From Perlucidibaca sp. (GTDB lineage: Bacteria > Pseudomonadota > Gammaproteobacteria > Pseudomonadales > Moraxellaceae), in assembly GCA_023265995.1 (NCBI GenBank), contig JAHFSA010000008.1, positions 62,001 through 126,000 of the forward strand: 64,000 nucleotides of DNA. Reading direction: 5' to 3'. Positions 7,658-15,726 of the stretch are shown piece by piece (positions within the stretch are counted from its first letter, which is position 1; the number at the start of each line of letters is the position of its first letter). A program made the position numbers and the translations under genes. The notes under the pieces are model-generated. The model did no database searches and had not been told where the DNA came from. It worked only from the letters and a program-made list of their open reading frames with translations.

Positions 7658-9978
7658 TCCTTCTGAGCCTCGAGAGCATCAAGCACTTTGCGACCCAGAG
7701 TACGTGTGTTGAATCGAGCCCCAGTGCCACTAAGCAGCGATATACCAAGAGACGTTGCGACCCCCCGCAGGGCTGCTATCGAATTGGATTGCGGAACACC
7801 CGCCTGCTCAACTTCTATAGATCCTGTGCTGAGTTGACGGATCACAAAGTCACCATAGGCCAACTCACGCTCAACCCTTTGCAAAGCTACCGTTAGTTGG
7901 TGATCAATGATGCCCATATAGGCTTCTAAACGCTCAAAGGCTCCACCATTGACCACCCATGGCATGTTGTGCTCAGGCACATTCACGCCCGTCCCAAAGA
8001 GATCCTGAACACTCACCCGCTGCTGCGCCACGAAGCGATTCTGCTCAGTCTTTCGATGGTCGTTCAGCACCCATTGGATACGCTCCCAATCCTCAAAGAA
8101 GTACTCCTGCAACAACGGGAGAACCTGGTTGCGGAAAATGACCTCCAGCCGATCCAGGCTGGGATCATTTTTCAGTGGCATGAAGTAGGCATGCCCCAAG
8201 CAATGGTCTCGCCCCAACAGCACCTCGATACGCTGGTTCATGGCGCTCAACAGCTCAGGGATGCTGACCCCCTCCACACTCACTCCCTCCAGGCGGGTCG
8301 GATCAGGGAGCATCTCCCGAAACACAAAACGACGGCGCAGTGCGATATCGAGCCCAGCCAACGATCGGTCTGCCGTATTCATGGTGCCGATCAAGTAGAC
8401 GTTTTCAGGGACACTGAAGGGCTTCTTCGAGTACGGCAACTCAACACTCAGCGCCTCATCTGCACCCTCACGCTTTGAAGGCTCAATCAACGTGATGAGC
8501 TCGCCAAAAATTCGCGACACATTGCCGCGGTTGATTTCGTCAATGATGAGGACGTGTGGCCTCCTCTCAACGGACACTTGCTCAGCGATTGGTTTTGCAC
8601 CTGAGCGGTTCAGATAAGAGAGCACATCACCCCAGGTGAGCCTCCCCATGTCATAAACCGTTTTCTGCACAAACCTCCGACCATCGTTGATGGGCATGAT
8701 GGGTAGGTTAAGGTCTTTATAAAGCCACTTCACCGGGCGGACATGCATATAGTCGCCAATCACTCCTTGCGGCGGAGATGGCTCAAAACGATAGTCGCCA
8801 GTGACCACCCCAACAGCTCCGACAGTCTCAGCAGTTCTGATACATAGCAAGATATCGCCCGCTTGAATTCCCTCTGCAAAGTAACGCAGAGTGCCTTTGT
8901 CACTGCTGCCCAGAGCGTCATACCTTGGGTTGGTTTCTATGCCCGTGGATAAGTCGCCGACCCGCCCCCAGCCAATGCGCGCCTCACCATTGGCCAAACA
9001 ATACTTCTGGGTTGGGCTTGAGCCCGTGCCATCAATCGAAATCTTCCAGATCCTAGGATTGGAACCAATACCGACTGTAGAGTGCTCACCATATGTCCTC
9101 GCATCGTCACACAGGCGCTTGAAGACCCCAGACTCAACGGGATACTCGATCTGCCTTTCCTCATTGGATATCGCACGGATCCCCTCCACGAAGTCCTCAT
9201 AGCTGAAGCTTTGATGAAACGTCACAAACCGGACTAACCCGACCTGAGACAACTCATCAAAACGTGCCTTGAGGCGTGTACGGTCGCCATGATGCTGGAC
9301 CAGGAACTGTGGGTCTAAAACCTCCAGAGCGGCCTCAATCGTGGCGTAGGTCTTGCCAGTTCCAGGAGGCCCAAAAAGGATTTGGTTTAAGGCGGGCATA
9401 GTCTGAGCTACCTCTGATGGAGCAACTGGAATCGGTTCAGCGGATGGTTTTACTGGTGATGACAGAGCAGGTTGGCCAGCCAATACCTGCCCATAGCGGC
9501 GCATGACCCAGCTCAGATCAGTAATCACCTGGGCATTAAAGTCCGACGTGTCCACCACCTTGGATGCATCGGGGTAATGTGCCGCTACAAACGAATCGCC
9601 GTAGCGCCTGGCCTGCAACCCCAGGCTCTGCATGTGCTGAGAAACCTGAGGGCGACCATCAACCGCAGCACCCCACCCCATAAGCGGGCGCTCGGTTTCA
9701 CTGACCCCGTAGGCCAAGATGAGGTGGTCACTACTCTTGTAGTAAAGAAAGACAGGGTAGATACCCAGCGAGACCTTCTGCCCCTGGCCCAAGATTGCGA
9801 TCCAAGGAACCTGTGCAACGTTTCCCTGCCCAAAACTTACTTTTAGTTGGTACTCACCGAGCTGGCTGGGATAGCGCCCACTTGTTTTCAGCTCCCCCGT
9901 ACCTGACTGCTTGATGAAGCGAGCCAAGACATCTGCAAAATCCAGCAACCCCGGCAAATCAGACGACTGATCCATCAT
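7654..9978 (-). CDS. mcrB: McrB-family AAA+ GTPase with inserted EVE-like domain
   Basis: A 774-residue motor subunit. The N-terminal about 170 residues resemble the MrcB_N/DUF3578 DNA-recognition domain. The AAA+ domain has Walker A GPPGTGKT (203-210), the McrB box FHQSFSYEDFVEGI (254-267), Walker B LIIDEINRGN (477-486) and the GTPase motif GTMNTADRS (531-539). Between the McrB box and Walker B, residues about 302-455 form an extra module with IGWGRVGDLS and GDILLCIRTAETVGAVGVVTG, the pattern of EVE/PUA-like modified-base readers. The protein may therefore carry two recognition domains. Two adjacent ATGs (9978 and 9975) are both possible starts. Confidence 0.9.
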   Translation of the reverse strand: MMDQSSDLPGLLDFADVLARFIKQSGTGELKTSGRYPSQLGEYQLKVSFGQGNVAQVPWIAILGQGQKVSLGIYPVFLYYKSSDHLILAYGVSETERPLMGWGAAVDGRPQVSQHMQSLGLQARRYGDSFVAAHYPDASKVVDTSDFNAQVITDLSWVMRRYGQVLAGQPALSSPVKPSAEPIPVAPSEVAQTMPALNQILFGPPGTGKTYATIEAALEVLDPQFLVQHHGDRTRLKARFDELSQVGLVRFVTFHQSFSYEDFVEGIRAISNEERQIEYPVESGVFKRLCDDARTYGEHSTVGIGSNPRIWKISIDGTGSSPTQKYCLANGEARIGWGRVGDLSTGIETNPRYDALGSSDKGTLRYFAEGIQAGDILLCIRTAETVGAVGVVTGDYRFEPSPPQGVIGDYMHVRPVKWLYKDLNLPIMPINDGRRFVQKTVYDMGRLTWGDVLSYLNRSGAKPIAEQVSVERRPHVLIIDEINRGNVSRIFGELITLIEPSKREGADEALSVELPYSKKPFSVPENVYLIGTMNTADRSLAGLDIALRRRFVFREMLPDPTRLEGVSVEGVSIPELLSAMNQRIEVLLGRDHCLGHAYFMPLKNDPSLDRLEVIFRNQVLPLLQEYFFEDWERIQWVLNDHRKTEQNRFVAQQRVSVQDLFGTGVNVPEHNMPWVVNGGAFERLEAYMGIIDHQLTVALQRVERELAYGDFVIRQLSTGSIEVEQAGVPQSNSIAALRGVATSLGISLLSGTGARFNTRTLGRKVLDALEAQKE

Positions 9979-10071
9979 TCCCTGCTCTTCTTACTCTCAA
10001 TGGCTGGCCTAGCTCACTGGCGATCGAACTCTCACCCCCATCGCCGCTAGGTCACATCCCTGTTGGTTACC

Positions 10072-10178
10072 TACCCACGACTATGACAGGCGGAATGCCA
10101 AAATTGAAACCCGCAACATCATAAGCCGGTCGCATTGTGTCGGAAGCAAGAAATGGTATGTTCCTGTCATAGTGGGTA
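10072..10178. promoter_or_regulatory. Long-range inverted repeat in the mcrB/nuclease divergent promoter
   Basis: TACCCAC-GA-CTATGACAGG (10072-10090) is repeated in inverse orientation as CCTGTCATAGTGGGTA (10163-10178). The arms match over 16 bases apart from a two-base insertion and are about 72 bases apart. A third partial element, CCTGTCACAGG, occurs at 10199-10209. Sitting between two divergent defence genes, these look like paired operators for a shared repressor, or remnant ends of a mobile cassette. Confidence 0.4.
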
Positions 10179-10216
10179 CAAAGTTAAGACGGACAATGCC
10201 TGTCACAGGAAACACA

Positions 10217-11020
10217 ATGCGCAATGATGCCGATCTCTCAAAGCTGGTAAATCAGTCTGGCTTCCCTCTTCAACTGGCACTAGACCATATGGTCCAGAGT
10301 AGATCCGGTGAGCTTGGATGGAGAGTTATCTACCGCGAACACGGCTGGAAAAACCCTGATGGCCAAAGCGGTTTTGCCGACCTTGTGCTCGAAGACAAAT
10401 ATCGCTCGTCAGTACTTGTTGTCGAATGTAAGCGCGTCATCGAGGCGGATTGGATATTTCTTGAGGAGTCCTCGACAACACCACTATCAAAGCGAACTAG
10501 GCTCTGGGCGACCAACACACCAAATCATGGCAAAGAGCACTGTGGCTACTACGATGCGCGTGCACAACCAGAGTCACGAGAGTCAATGTACTGCGTTGTT
10601 GCCGGCCAAGATCCAAAGGGGCGCCCAATGCTTGAGCGCGTCGCTGCGGAGACCTCTGCAGCAATGGAAGCCATCGCGATTGAAGAACACCCAATGATTG
10701 CGAAGCTCAACCATGGGCTAAGAATGTACGTCCCTGTGATAGTTACCACTGCACGCTTGGTTAGCAGCCGCTTTGATCCATCGCTAGTCGAACTGAAGAA
10801 CGGAGAGGCTCAAGCTGTCGCTCACGAAGTCTTACCTTGGATTCGATTTAGAAAGCAGTTCTCGTCGGACTATGCCGTGCAACCCAAAGATGTAGAGTGG
10901 GACCTCATGGAGCTTGCATTGGCCAAAGAGAAGCTAGTCTATATCGTCAACGTTGAGTCGTTCGCAGACTTTCTGAAGAGCTGGTACGTTGCAAGCAACT
11001 CCCTTCGAGCGCTGATGTGA
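10217..11020 (+). CDS. Putative PD-(D/E)xK-fold protein of unknown function
   Basis: A 267-residue protein that I do not recognise as a named family. A strand-Asp-strand-Glu-x-Lys arrangement (FADLVLED with Asp55; VLVVECK with Glu70 and Lys72) fits a restriction-endonuclease-like active site. The ATG at 10217 is chosen because AGGA lies 6 bases upstream; an in-frame GTG at 10172 falls inside the inverted repeat. It is transcribed away from mcrB and followed after 50 bases by a PIN-domain gene, so it may form an operon with the next two genes. A nuclease role is inference from the motif. Confidence 0.55.
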   Translation: MRNDADLSKLVNQSGFPLQLALDHMVQSRSGELGWRVIYREHGWKNPDGQSGFADLVLEDKYRSSVLVVECKRVIEADWIFLEESSTTPLSKRTRLWATNTPNHGKEHCGYYDARAQPESRESMYCVVAGQDPKGRPMLERVAAETSAAMEAIAIEEHPMIAKLNHGLRMYVPVIVTTARLVSSRFDPSLVELKNGEAQAVAHEVLPWIRFRKQFSSDYAVQPKDVEWDLMELALAKEKLVYIVNVESFADFLKSWYVASNSLRALM

Positions 11021-11070
11021 TGGTTCACCTACCTTGCTGACGCACTACGACAAATAGAGCCCAGTCACCT

Positions 11071-12090
11071 ATGTCACTTCCAACTGCAGTCTTTCTCGAT
11101 ACCAGCATTCTTGCTGGCCAACAGTACAACTTCACGTCAACGGCCTTATCAACATTCATCCCAATCGCCAGAACACACGATCTAAAGCTTCTCTTACCAG
11201 AGCCCACAGAGCGCGAGATCGTACGTCATCTTCGCGAGCGCTCTCAGGAAGCATTAAAAGCTCTTGAGGATGCTCGGAGGAAAGCACCATTCCTATCCGC
11301 CTGGAAACACTTCCCACCAAAAACAAACCCATATATGACAGATAGAGAGGTCATGCTTATAGCTACAGCCGCATGGCAGGAGTTCTTGAAAAATTTCAAT
11401 TTCATCAAGCTTGACTACAGCTCAGTCAACCTAAAGGCAGTGATGCAGTGGTACGACAGCGTCACACCTCCTTTTCGCGAAGGGAAGAAACGAAAGGAGT
11501 TTCCAGATGCTTTTGCTATTGCAATCGTTGAGGCATATGCTCGTAAAACCGGCGACACTATTGCTATAGTGTCTGAAGACACAGACATGAAACTTGCGTG
11601 TGACAGATTCTCCTCACTCTTGTATTTCAAATCATTGCCAACGCTCACTGAGCTTCTACTTAGCGACAGCTCCAAGCTAGAAAAAATACGCCAATCTATC
11701 GAGGATGATCTAAGCACGCTTGAAGAGACAATATTCGAGGCTGCTGGCGAGTTAGAATTCCACCACTGGGATCGCGATTACAAGGTTAGAGAAACAAAGT
11801 TACATGATGCTTCAATAGGGGAGGTTCATATCGTCGCAATCGGATCCGGCGAATCAACATTAACCTTTGATTGCCTGATTGAAGTAGAGCATCTATTAGA
11901 GTGGGACGAATGGGATCACGACTACGAGGAATATCAACAAGAAAAATCTTGGGTGGTCGAACACGTGCCATTGAGCGGCACTGCCAAGGCCGCCCTCGAC
12001 TCAAAGACCGGCTGCGTTAGCGACATTACGTTCTTTGAGTTAGATACGGGCAGTATAGAAATTTACGAAACTCCAAAGCGAAGATGGTAG
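11071..12090 (+). CDS. PIN-domain ribonuclease-like protein (DUF4935-like)
   Basis: A 339-residue protein whose first about 190 residues have the PIN layout: FLDTSIL with Asp10, PTEREI with Glu47/Glu49, FPDAFAIAIVEAY with Asp146, and a terminal SEDTDMK with Asp170/Asp172. These acidic residues coordinate metal in PIN RNases. The remaining about 150 residues form a beta-rich, acidic region of unknown fold. It is much longer than a VapC toxin (about 130 residues) and has no antitoxin-like gene beside it. Its neighbours are the PD-(D/E)xK-like gene and a membrane-anchored protein, suggesting a three-gene cassette. Confidence 0.7.
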   Translation: MSLPTAVFLDTSILAGQQYNFTSTALSTFIPIARTHDLKLLLPEPTEREIVRHLRERSQEALKALEDARRKAPFLSAWKHFPPKTNPYMTDREVMLIATAAWQEFLKNFNFIKLDYSSVNLKAVMQWYDSVTPPFREGKKRKEFPDAFAIAIVEAYARKTGDTIAIVSEDTDMKLACDRFSSLLYFKSLPTLTELLLSDSSKLEKIRQSIEDDLSTLEETIFEAAGELEFHHWDRDYKVRETKLHDASIGEVHIVAIGSGESTLTFDCLIEVEHLLEWDEWDHDYEEYQQEKSWVVEHVPLSGTAKAALDSKTGCVSDITFFELDTGSIEIYETPKRRW

Positions 12091-12130
12091 TCAACACCCA
12101 CCTTTCCCAAAGCACAAAAGCAGGACGCAT

Positions 12131-12784
12131 ATGATCTCTCCACCAAGCCCTGAGCTTAAAGATTGGATATCTGTGATCACAGATATAATAGTTGGGGTCG
12201 CTGCAGTATTTACAATTGCCCTAGGAGTTTATGGTCTACGGCAATGGAAGCGAGAACATAAAGGAAAAGAAGCATTTATCTTAATTAAGAATCTCATAAA
12301 AGAAAGCCATAGACTCTCTAGAGCATGCAACGCTGCAAGATCCCCAATATTTGATGGCGAGCGCCGAATATTTACACAAGAAGAGCGCATACATCTTACG
12401 AACAACGAGTGCTGGAAGATAAGTGAGAAAGAGGCTTACGCGAAGAAATTAGAAAAAATAAAATCCGCCTGCGATGCATTTAGCGAAGCCTCGTTAGAAG
12501 CACGAGCAGTTCTTGGGTCACACATCTATGCAGTATTTCAAGATTTTAACAAATGCGTCTCCGAAAACATCATCGCAATAAATGACTATCTTGCCGCAAT
12601 TACTGACGATTCATTTATATATGCTCCATACAATATGGATAAACTAGAAAATATTCGCAATAAATTCCTAACCTTCACTGACACCACAAAACATGATGAC
12701 TTACTTATACGAACAATGGATACACGAGAGGCCGGCGAGCAAGCGCTGCTAAAGTATCTCGGGAGAAAACACATACGAGAATAG
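12131..12784 (+). CDS. Low-GC single-pass membrane protein, unknown function
   Basis: A 217-residue protein with one predicted transmembrane segment (about residues 15-35) followed by a basic QWKREHKGKE stretch and a mainly helical, charged cytoplasmic part. Composition is strikingly A/T-rich compared with everything around it, pointing to separate acquisition. AGGA 6 bases before the ATG supports the start. It follows the PIN gene by 40 bases in the same direction. No family is recognised. Single-pass anchored partners are common in abortive-infection modules, but that role is only an inference. Confidence 0.6.
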   Translation: MISPPSPELKDWISVITDIIVGVAAVFTIALGVYGLRQWKREHKGKEAFILIKNLIKESHRLSRACNAARSPIFDGERRIFTQEERIHLTNNECWKISEKEAYAKKLEKIKSACDAFSEASLEARAVLGSHIYAVFQDFNKCVSENIIAINDYLAAITDDSFIYAPYNMDKLENIRNKFLTFTDTTKHDDLLIRTMDTREAGEQALLKYLGRKHIRE

Positions 12785-12986
12785 TTTTCATACCGAAAGT
12801 CTCGCTGGCATACTTCAATTTCGTACGCTTCGTGCCCGTCAGACCTTCGGCAACATCATCTGACCTCACCTCGAACTCTACATCGCAAAAAAATGCAGCC
12901 TCCTCCCCCGCGTACGCCAACGCACTCATGAACTCCGGCGAGAGCTTGCCATCACGGCGATAAAGATCTCTGCGACCCTCCAACAC
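12705..12986 (-). pseudogene. Possible gene remnant on the minus strand
   Basis: An open frame of 93 codons from a GTG at 12986 (open back to a TGA at 13029-13031) encodes a plausible globular stretch (LSPEFMSALAYAGEEAAFF). It overlaps the convergent low-GC gene by 80 bases and lacks a good Shine-Dalgarno, so it is more likely the stump of a gene cut by the insertion of its neighbour. Apart from this frame, the 12785-13149 gap shows only the AGGAG ribosome site of the next gene. Confidence 0.3.
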
Positions 12987-13149
12987 GCATGTCTTCGCAC
13001 CGATGCCAGCGATTCGGCAAACGGCGACTCATCCCACCACAGCACTGAAAAAACTTTCGCGAGACCACATGCAACCATGTGGAACAACAGCAGCATATCT
13101 GTGCACCCGACCCGCCCCTAAGATTGTTCTATCGTTCTAGGAGCGCTGA

Positions 13150-14457
13150 ATGCAGCACATCACATCCTTTCCTGACACCTTCCGGCTTCGTGGCTCACTT
13201 TATGGTCTGATCCTCGGCGACATCATTGGATCGTACTTCGAGTTCACTGCTCCATCCTCACGCAGCTACCCCGATCTCAACGCCCTCAAACACGGTCTGA
13301 ACGTCTTCAAGGCCAGATTCGGCTATACAGACGACACCATCCTGACTCTCCACTCGATGGAAGCCTATATCGATAGTGCCGGCATGTACCGCCCTCTCCT
13401 GCATGTCTGTGCATGGCACCAGTACCTAGAGGGTAGCTCCCCATGGTCTCCCACGGGGACCTGCTTCGACATCGGGCTCTCAACACGACGCTCACTGCAG
13501 GAGCCGGCGTGGGTAGGCAAAGATGCCCCCAAGCACTCTGGGAATGGTGTTCTCATGAAACTCCTCCCCTTTGCGTGGCACATGGCCTGCGACCCAAGAG
13601 GCATCATCAACCCCGATGAGTTTCTAGAGTCCATCGCTCGCATTACTCACGGCAGCCATGACACTGTGCGGACCGCGCAAATCATGGGAAAAGTGCTGGC
13701 TAGGCTTCTACAAGGCGTCTCGTGGAAGGTAGCTCGTGCTTGCATCAAGGATAGCTACCCCGCACAACACGCTCTTGATACTGATCGGCGATTTAGCGGC
13801 TACTGCGATGACTCCCTCACCCTCGCCTTCCATCTCATGGACCACAGCTATGACTGGCAAGAGGCTATTCGCACCATCCTCAGCCTAGGAGGCGATACTG
13901 ATACGAACGCCGCTATCTTCGGTCAGCTATACGGTGCCGCTTACCCCGATGAAATGGCGCGCCTGTATCTCCCACACCGCTGCGACATTCATCGCGCAGA
14001 TGATATCGAACAGTTGACGGACTCTTTTCTCGCGGCATTCGAAGAGGCCACCCCCATCCGCGCACGCGGATTTAGAACACATCAGCTCGACTCAAGGTGG
14101 CGCGCCAGGAAAACTACAGCCGAGACCGTTGAGGCCCGAAATGAAGGTCAGCACTACATCCTTGATTGCCCAAGAGACTGCGCTCACTACGCGGAAGGCT
14201 GCATGCTCGGCCACCCAGTACGACAGATGGCACACATGCGGAGGATGAACTCAATCTATCGAGAACGGATCCGAACTGTCCGCTCCGATGCCTTTCGCTC
14301 GTCCTGGCAGGAAACACTCGGTAGATGCCCGCCGAACGGAGCTGCACCGTGCTATCACACGAACACTGAGAGCTCAGAGTGCACTGCAAGCTGCTGTTGG
14401 CATGTTGGCAAAGGACAGCTCATGCCAAGGGCCAAAGGGTGGGCAACACTTCTTTAA
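13150..14457 (+). CDS. ADP-ribosylglycohydrolase (DraG/ARH family) with Cys-rich C-terminal module
   Basis: A 435-residue protein. Residues 1-300 are an ARH hydrolase: GDIIGS (23-28), the metal-binding TDDT (60-63), GNGVLMKLLP (131-140) and the catalytic-loop GGDTDTN (247-253). The family removes ADP-ribose from proteins, nucleic acids or small molecules using two Mg ions. Residues about 336-420 add a module with eight cysteines (DCPRDC, GCML, CC) that could bind zinc. A frame-shifted copy of this module lies 2.3 kb downstream. The last eleven codons read into a decayed terminator. AGGAG precedes the ATG. The natural substrate is unknown. Confidence 0.85.
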   Translation: MQHITSFPDTFRLRGSLYGLILGDIIGSYFEFTAPSSRSYPDLNALKHGLNVFKARFGYTDDTILTLHSMEAYIDSAGMYRPLLHVCAWHQYLEGSSPWSPTGTCFDIGLSTRRSLQEPAWVGKDAPKHSGNGVLMKLLPFAWHMACDPRGIINPDEFLESIARITHGSHDTVRTAQIMGKVLARLLQGVSWKVARACIKDSYPAQHALDTDRRFSGYCDDSLTLAFHLMDHSYDWQEAIRTILSLGGDTDTNAAIFGQLYGAAYPDEMARLYLPHRCDIHRADDIEQLTDSFLAAFEEATPIRARGFRTHQLDSRWRARKTTAETVEARNEGQHYILDCPRDCAHYAEGCMLGHPVRQMAHMRRMNSIYRERIRTVRSDAFRSSWQETLGRCPPNGAAPCYHTNTESSECTASCCWHVGKGQLMPRAKGWATLL

Positions 14458-14590
14458 CTCGTGGTTACTGGCAGACGAGGGAGCACCCCTCATCCACCGC
14501 ATCAAACCTATACAAAATCCTTCGGCCTAATTTGTGATGGGGAAGCCGGCCTCTTCGGTGCTGGCGCAGATGCGAAGATGTTACTTGCTG
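14148..14590. repeat. Diverged direct repeat, copy A (Cys module plus AlpA remnant)
   Basis: This block matches 16478-16960 in content and order: a plus-strand Cys-rich coding module, a terminator region (decayed here), and a minus-strand AlpA-like gene (decayed here). By eye about three quarters of bases agree over the first about 110 bases of the Cys module. The repeat flanks the dprA-like/phosphoribosyltransferase pair. Confidence 0.65.
14465..14575 (-). pseudogene. Degenerate AlpA-like DNA-binding gene
   Basis: The last 36 codons read LPHHKLGRRILYRFD...SLVCQ and align with the intact AlpA-like protein at 16788-16982 (LPHHRIGRRVLYKVDEV...ALVCQS). The remnant has lost the first half and a few codons before the C-terminus, so the helix-turn-helix is incomplete. 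It is a broken paralogue. The rest of the 14576-14838 gap contains only the palindrome upstream of dprA. Confidence 0.6.
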
Positions 14591-14782
14591 GCGTTGTACT
14601 ATAGGAGTAGCCATTGTTTGTTGAGCTCCTTGACCGGACTCGAGCACACATCCATCAGCTCTAGGTGCTTCAATCGACTAGCTCTAGTTGTTGCTGGCGG
14701 CACATGTTACATCTGGGGTGAGCGAGCCGAGGCGCGCATGCCCAGTAAGACATCTATACTGCATCCATGTGAGCATGACAGC

Positions 14783-14804
14783 TTGGCCGAAATTCATCGG
14801 CCAA
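14783..14804. promoter_or_regulatory. Perfect palindrome upstream of the dprA-like gene
   Basis: TTGGCCGA-N6-TCGGCCAA is an 8-bp perfect inverted repeat with a 6-base spacer, 34 bases before the dprA-like start. The size and position fit a repressor operator controlling the dprA-phosphoribosyltransferase pair. An RNA hairpin in the leader is the alternative. Confidence 0.45.
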
Positions 14805-14838
14805 TGGGCCTGCTCAACAAACTTACATCGAGGAAGTG

Positions 14839-15726
14839 ATGGACTGGGCAGACTCAACGCTCCTGTCAGCAAAGGCGGTGAATACGCTTACGGAGCTTGG
14901 AGCGTACGAGCACCTCTGGAGTCAGCCGAACACCAGTACGAAGCGACTGGCACAGCTCTTTGAGGCTAATCCGGACCTGCTGCCGTCAGAGCTGGTTGAT
15001 GAGGCCTCAGCCTTACAGGCCGCCGATGAGGTCTTGGCGCATTTCGCTAATAAGGGGATCAAACACTTCGGAGTGCGAGTGCATGGCATGCATGACTACC
15101 CGGAGCGTTTGCGAGATGCTGTTGATCCTATCGAGGTGCTTTACTTCTTAGGCTCTTGGGAGCTAGCAGAGGCTCCACGCAGAATAGCAGTGGTAGGGAC
15201 GCGCAAGGTCTCACCAGAGGGAGCGGCTCGGACCCGAAAGCTTGTAAAGCAAATGGTTGAGCATGACTTCACGGTTGTGTCGGGGCTTGCACAAGGGGTC
15301 GATACCATCGCTCATGAAACAGCGATCGCTCTCGGAGGTCGAACCATCGCTGTCATAGGCACTCCAATATCTGAGGTATACCCTCGCGAGAATAAAGAGC
15401 TCCAGAGGCTGATCGCCTCTAAGTACTTGCTAGTAAGTCAAGTTCCTGTCCTTCGCTATAAGAGCCAGGGACCACAGTGGAATCGTCTCTTTTTCCCTGA
15501 GCGGAACAAGACTATGTCCGCGTTGACGGAAGCAACCCTGATCGTTGAGGCAAGCGAGACTTCTGGCACGCTGATCCAGGCAAGGGCTGCACTGGATCAA
15601 GGGCGCAAGCTATTCATTCTGGAGAGCAATTTTCATAATCCTTTGATCACATGGCCGGCAAAATACGAAAAGCTGGGTGCGATCCGAGTCCGCGAATTCT
15701 CTGACATACAGCGTGAACTCGGATGA
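14839..15726 (+). CDS. DprA/Smf-like SLOG-superfamily protein
   Basis: A 295-residue protein with a helical N-terminus (about 1-80) and a DprA-type Rossmann domain: IAVVGTRKVSPEG, VVSGLAQGVDTIAHE, IGTPISEVYP and FPERNKTMSALTEATLIVEA...SGTLIQA. Classical DprA loads RecA on incoming single-stranded DNA during transformation. Island-borne DprA-like SLOG proteins paired with phosphoribosyltransferases are more often linked to nucleotide-based immunity, and that context applies here. It lacks the usual C-terminal winged helix and is shorter than housekeeping DprA (about 360). The ATG at 14839 follows AGGA; a GTG three bases earlier is possible. Its stop overlaps the next gene. Confidence 0.8.
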   Translation: MDWADSTLLSAKAVNTLTELGAYEHLWSQPNTSTKRLAQLFEANPDLLPSELVDEASALQAADEVLAHFANKGIKHFGVRVHGMHDYPERLRDAVDPIEVLYFLGSWELAEAPRRIAVVGTRKVSPEGAARTRKLVKQMVEHDFTVVSGLAQGVDTIAHETAIALGGRTIAVIGTPISEVYPRENKELQRLIASKYLLVSQVPVLRYKSQGPQWNRLFFPERNKTMSALTEATLIVEASETSGTLIQARAALDQGRKLFILESNFHNPLITWPAKYEKLGAIRVREFSDIQRELG

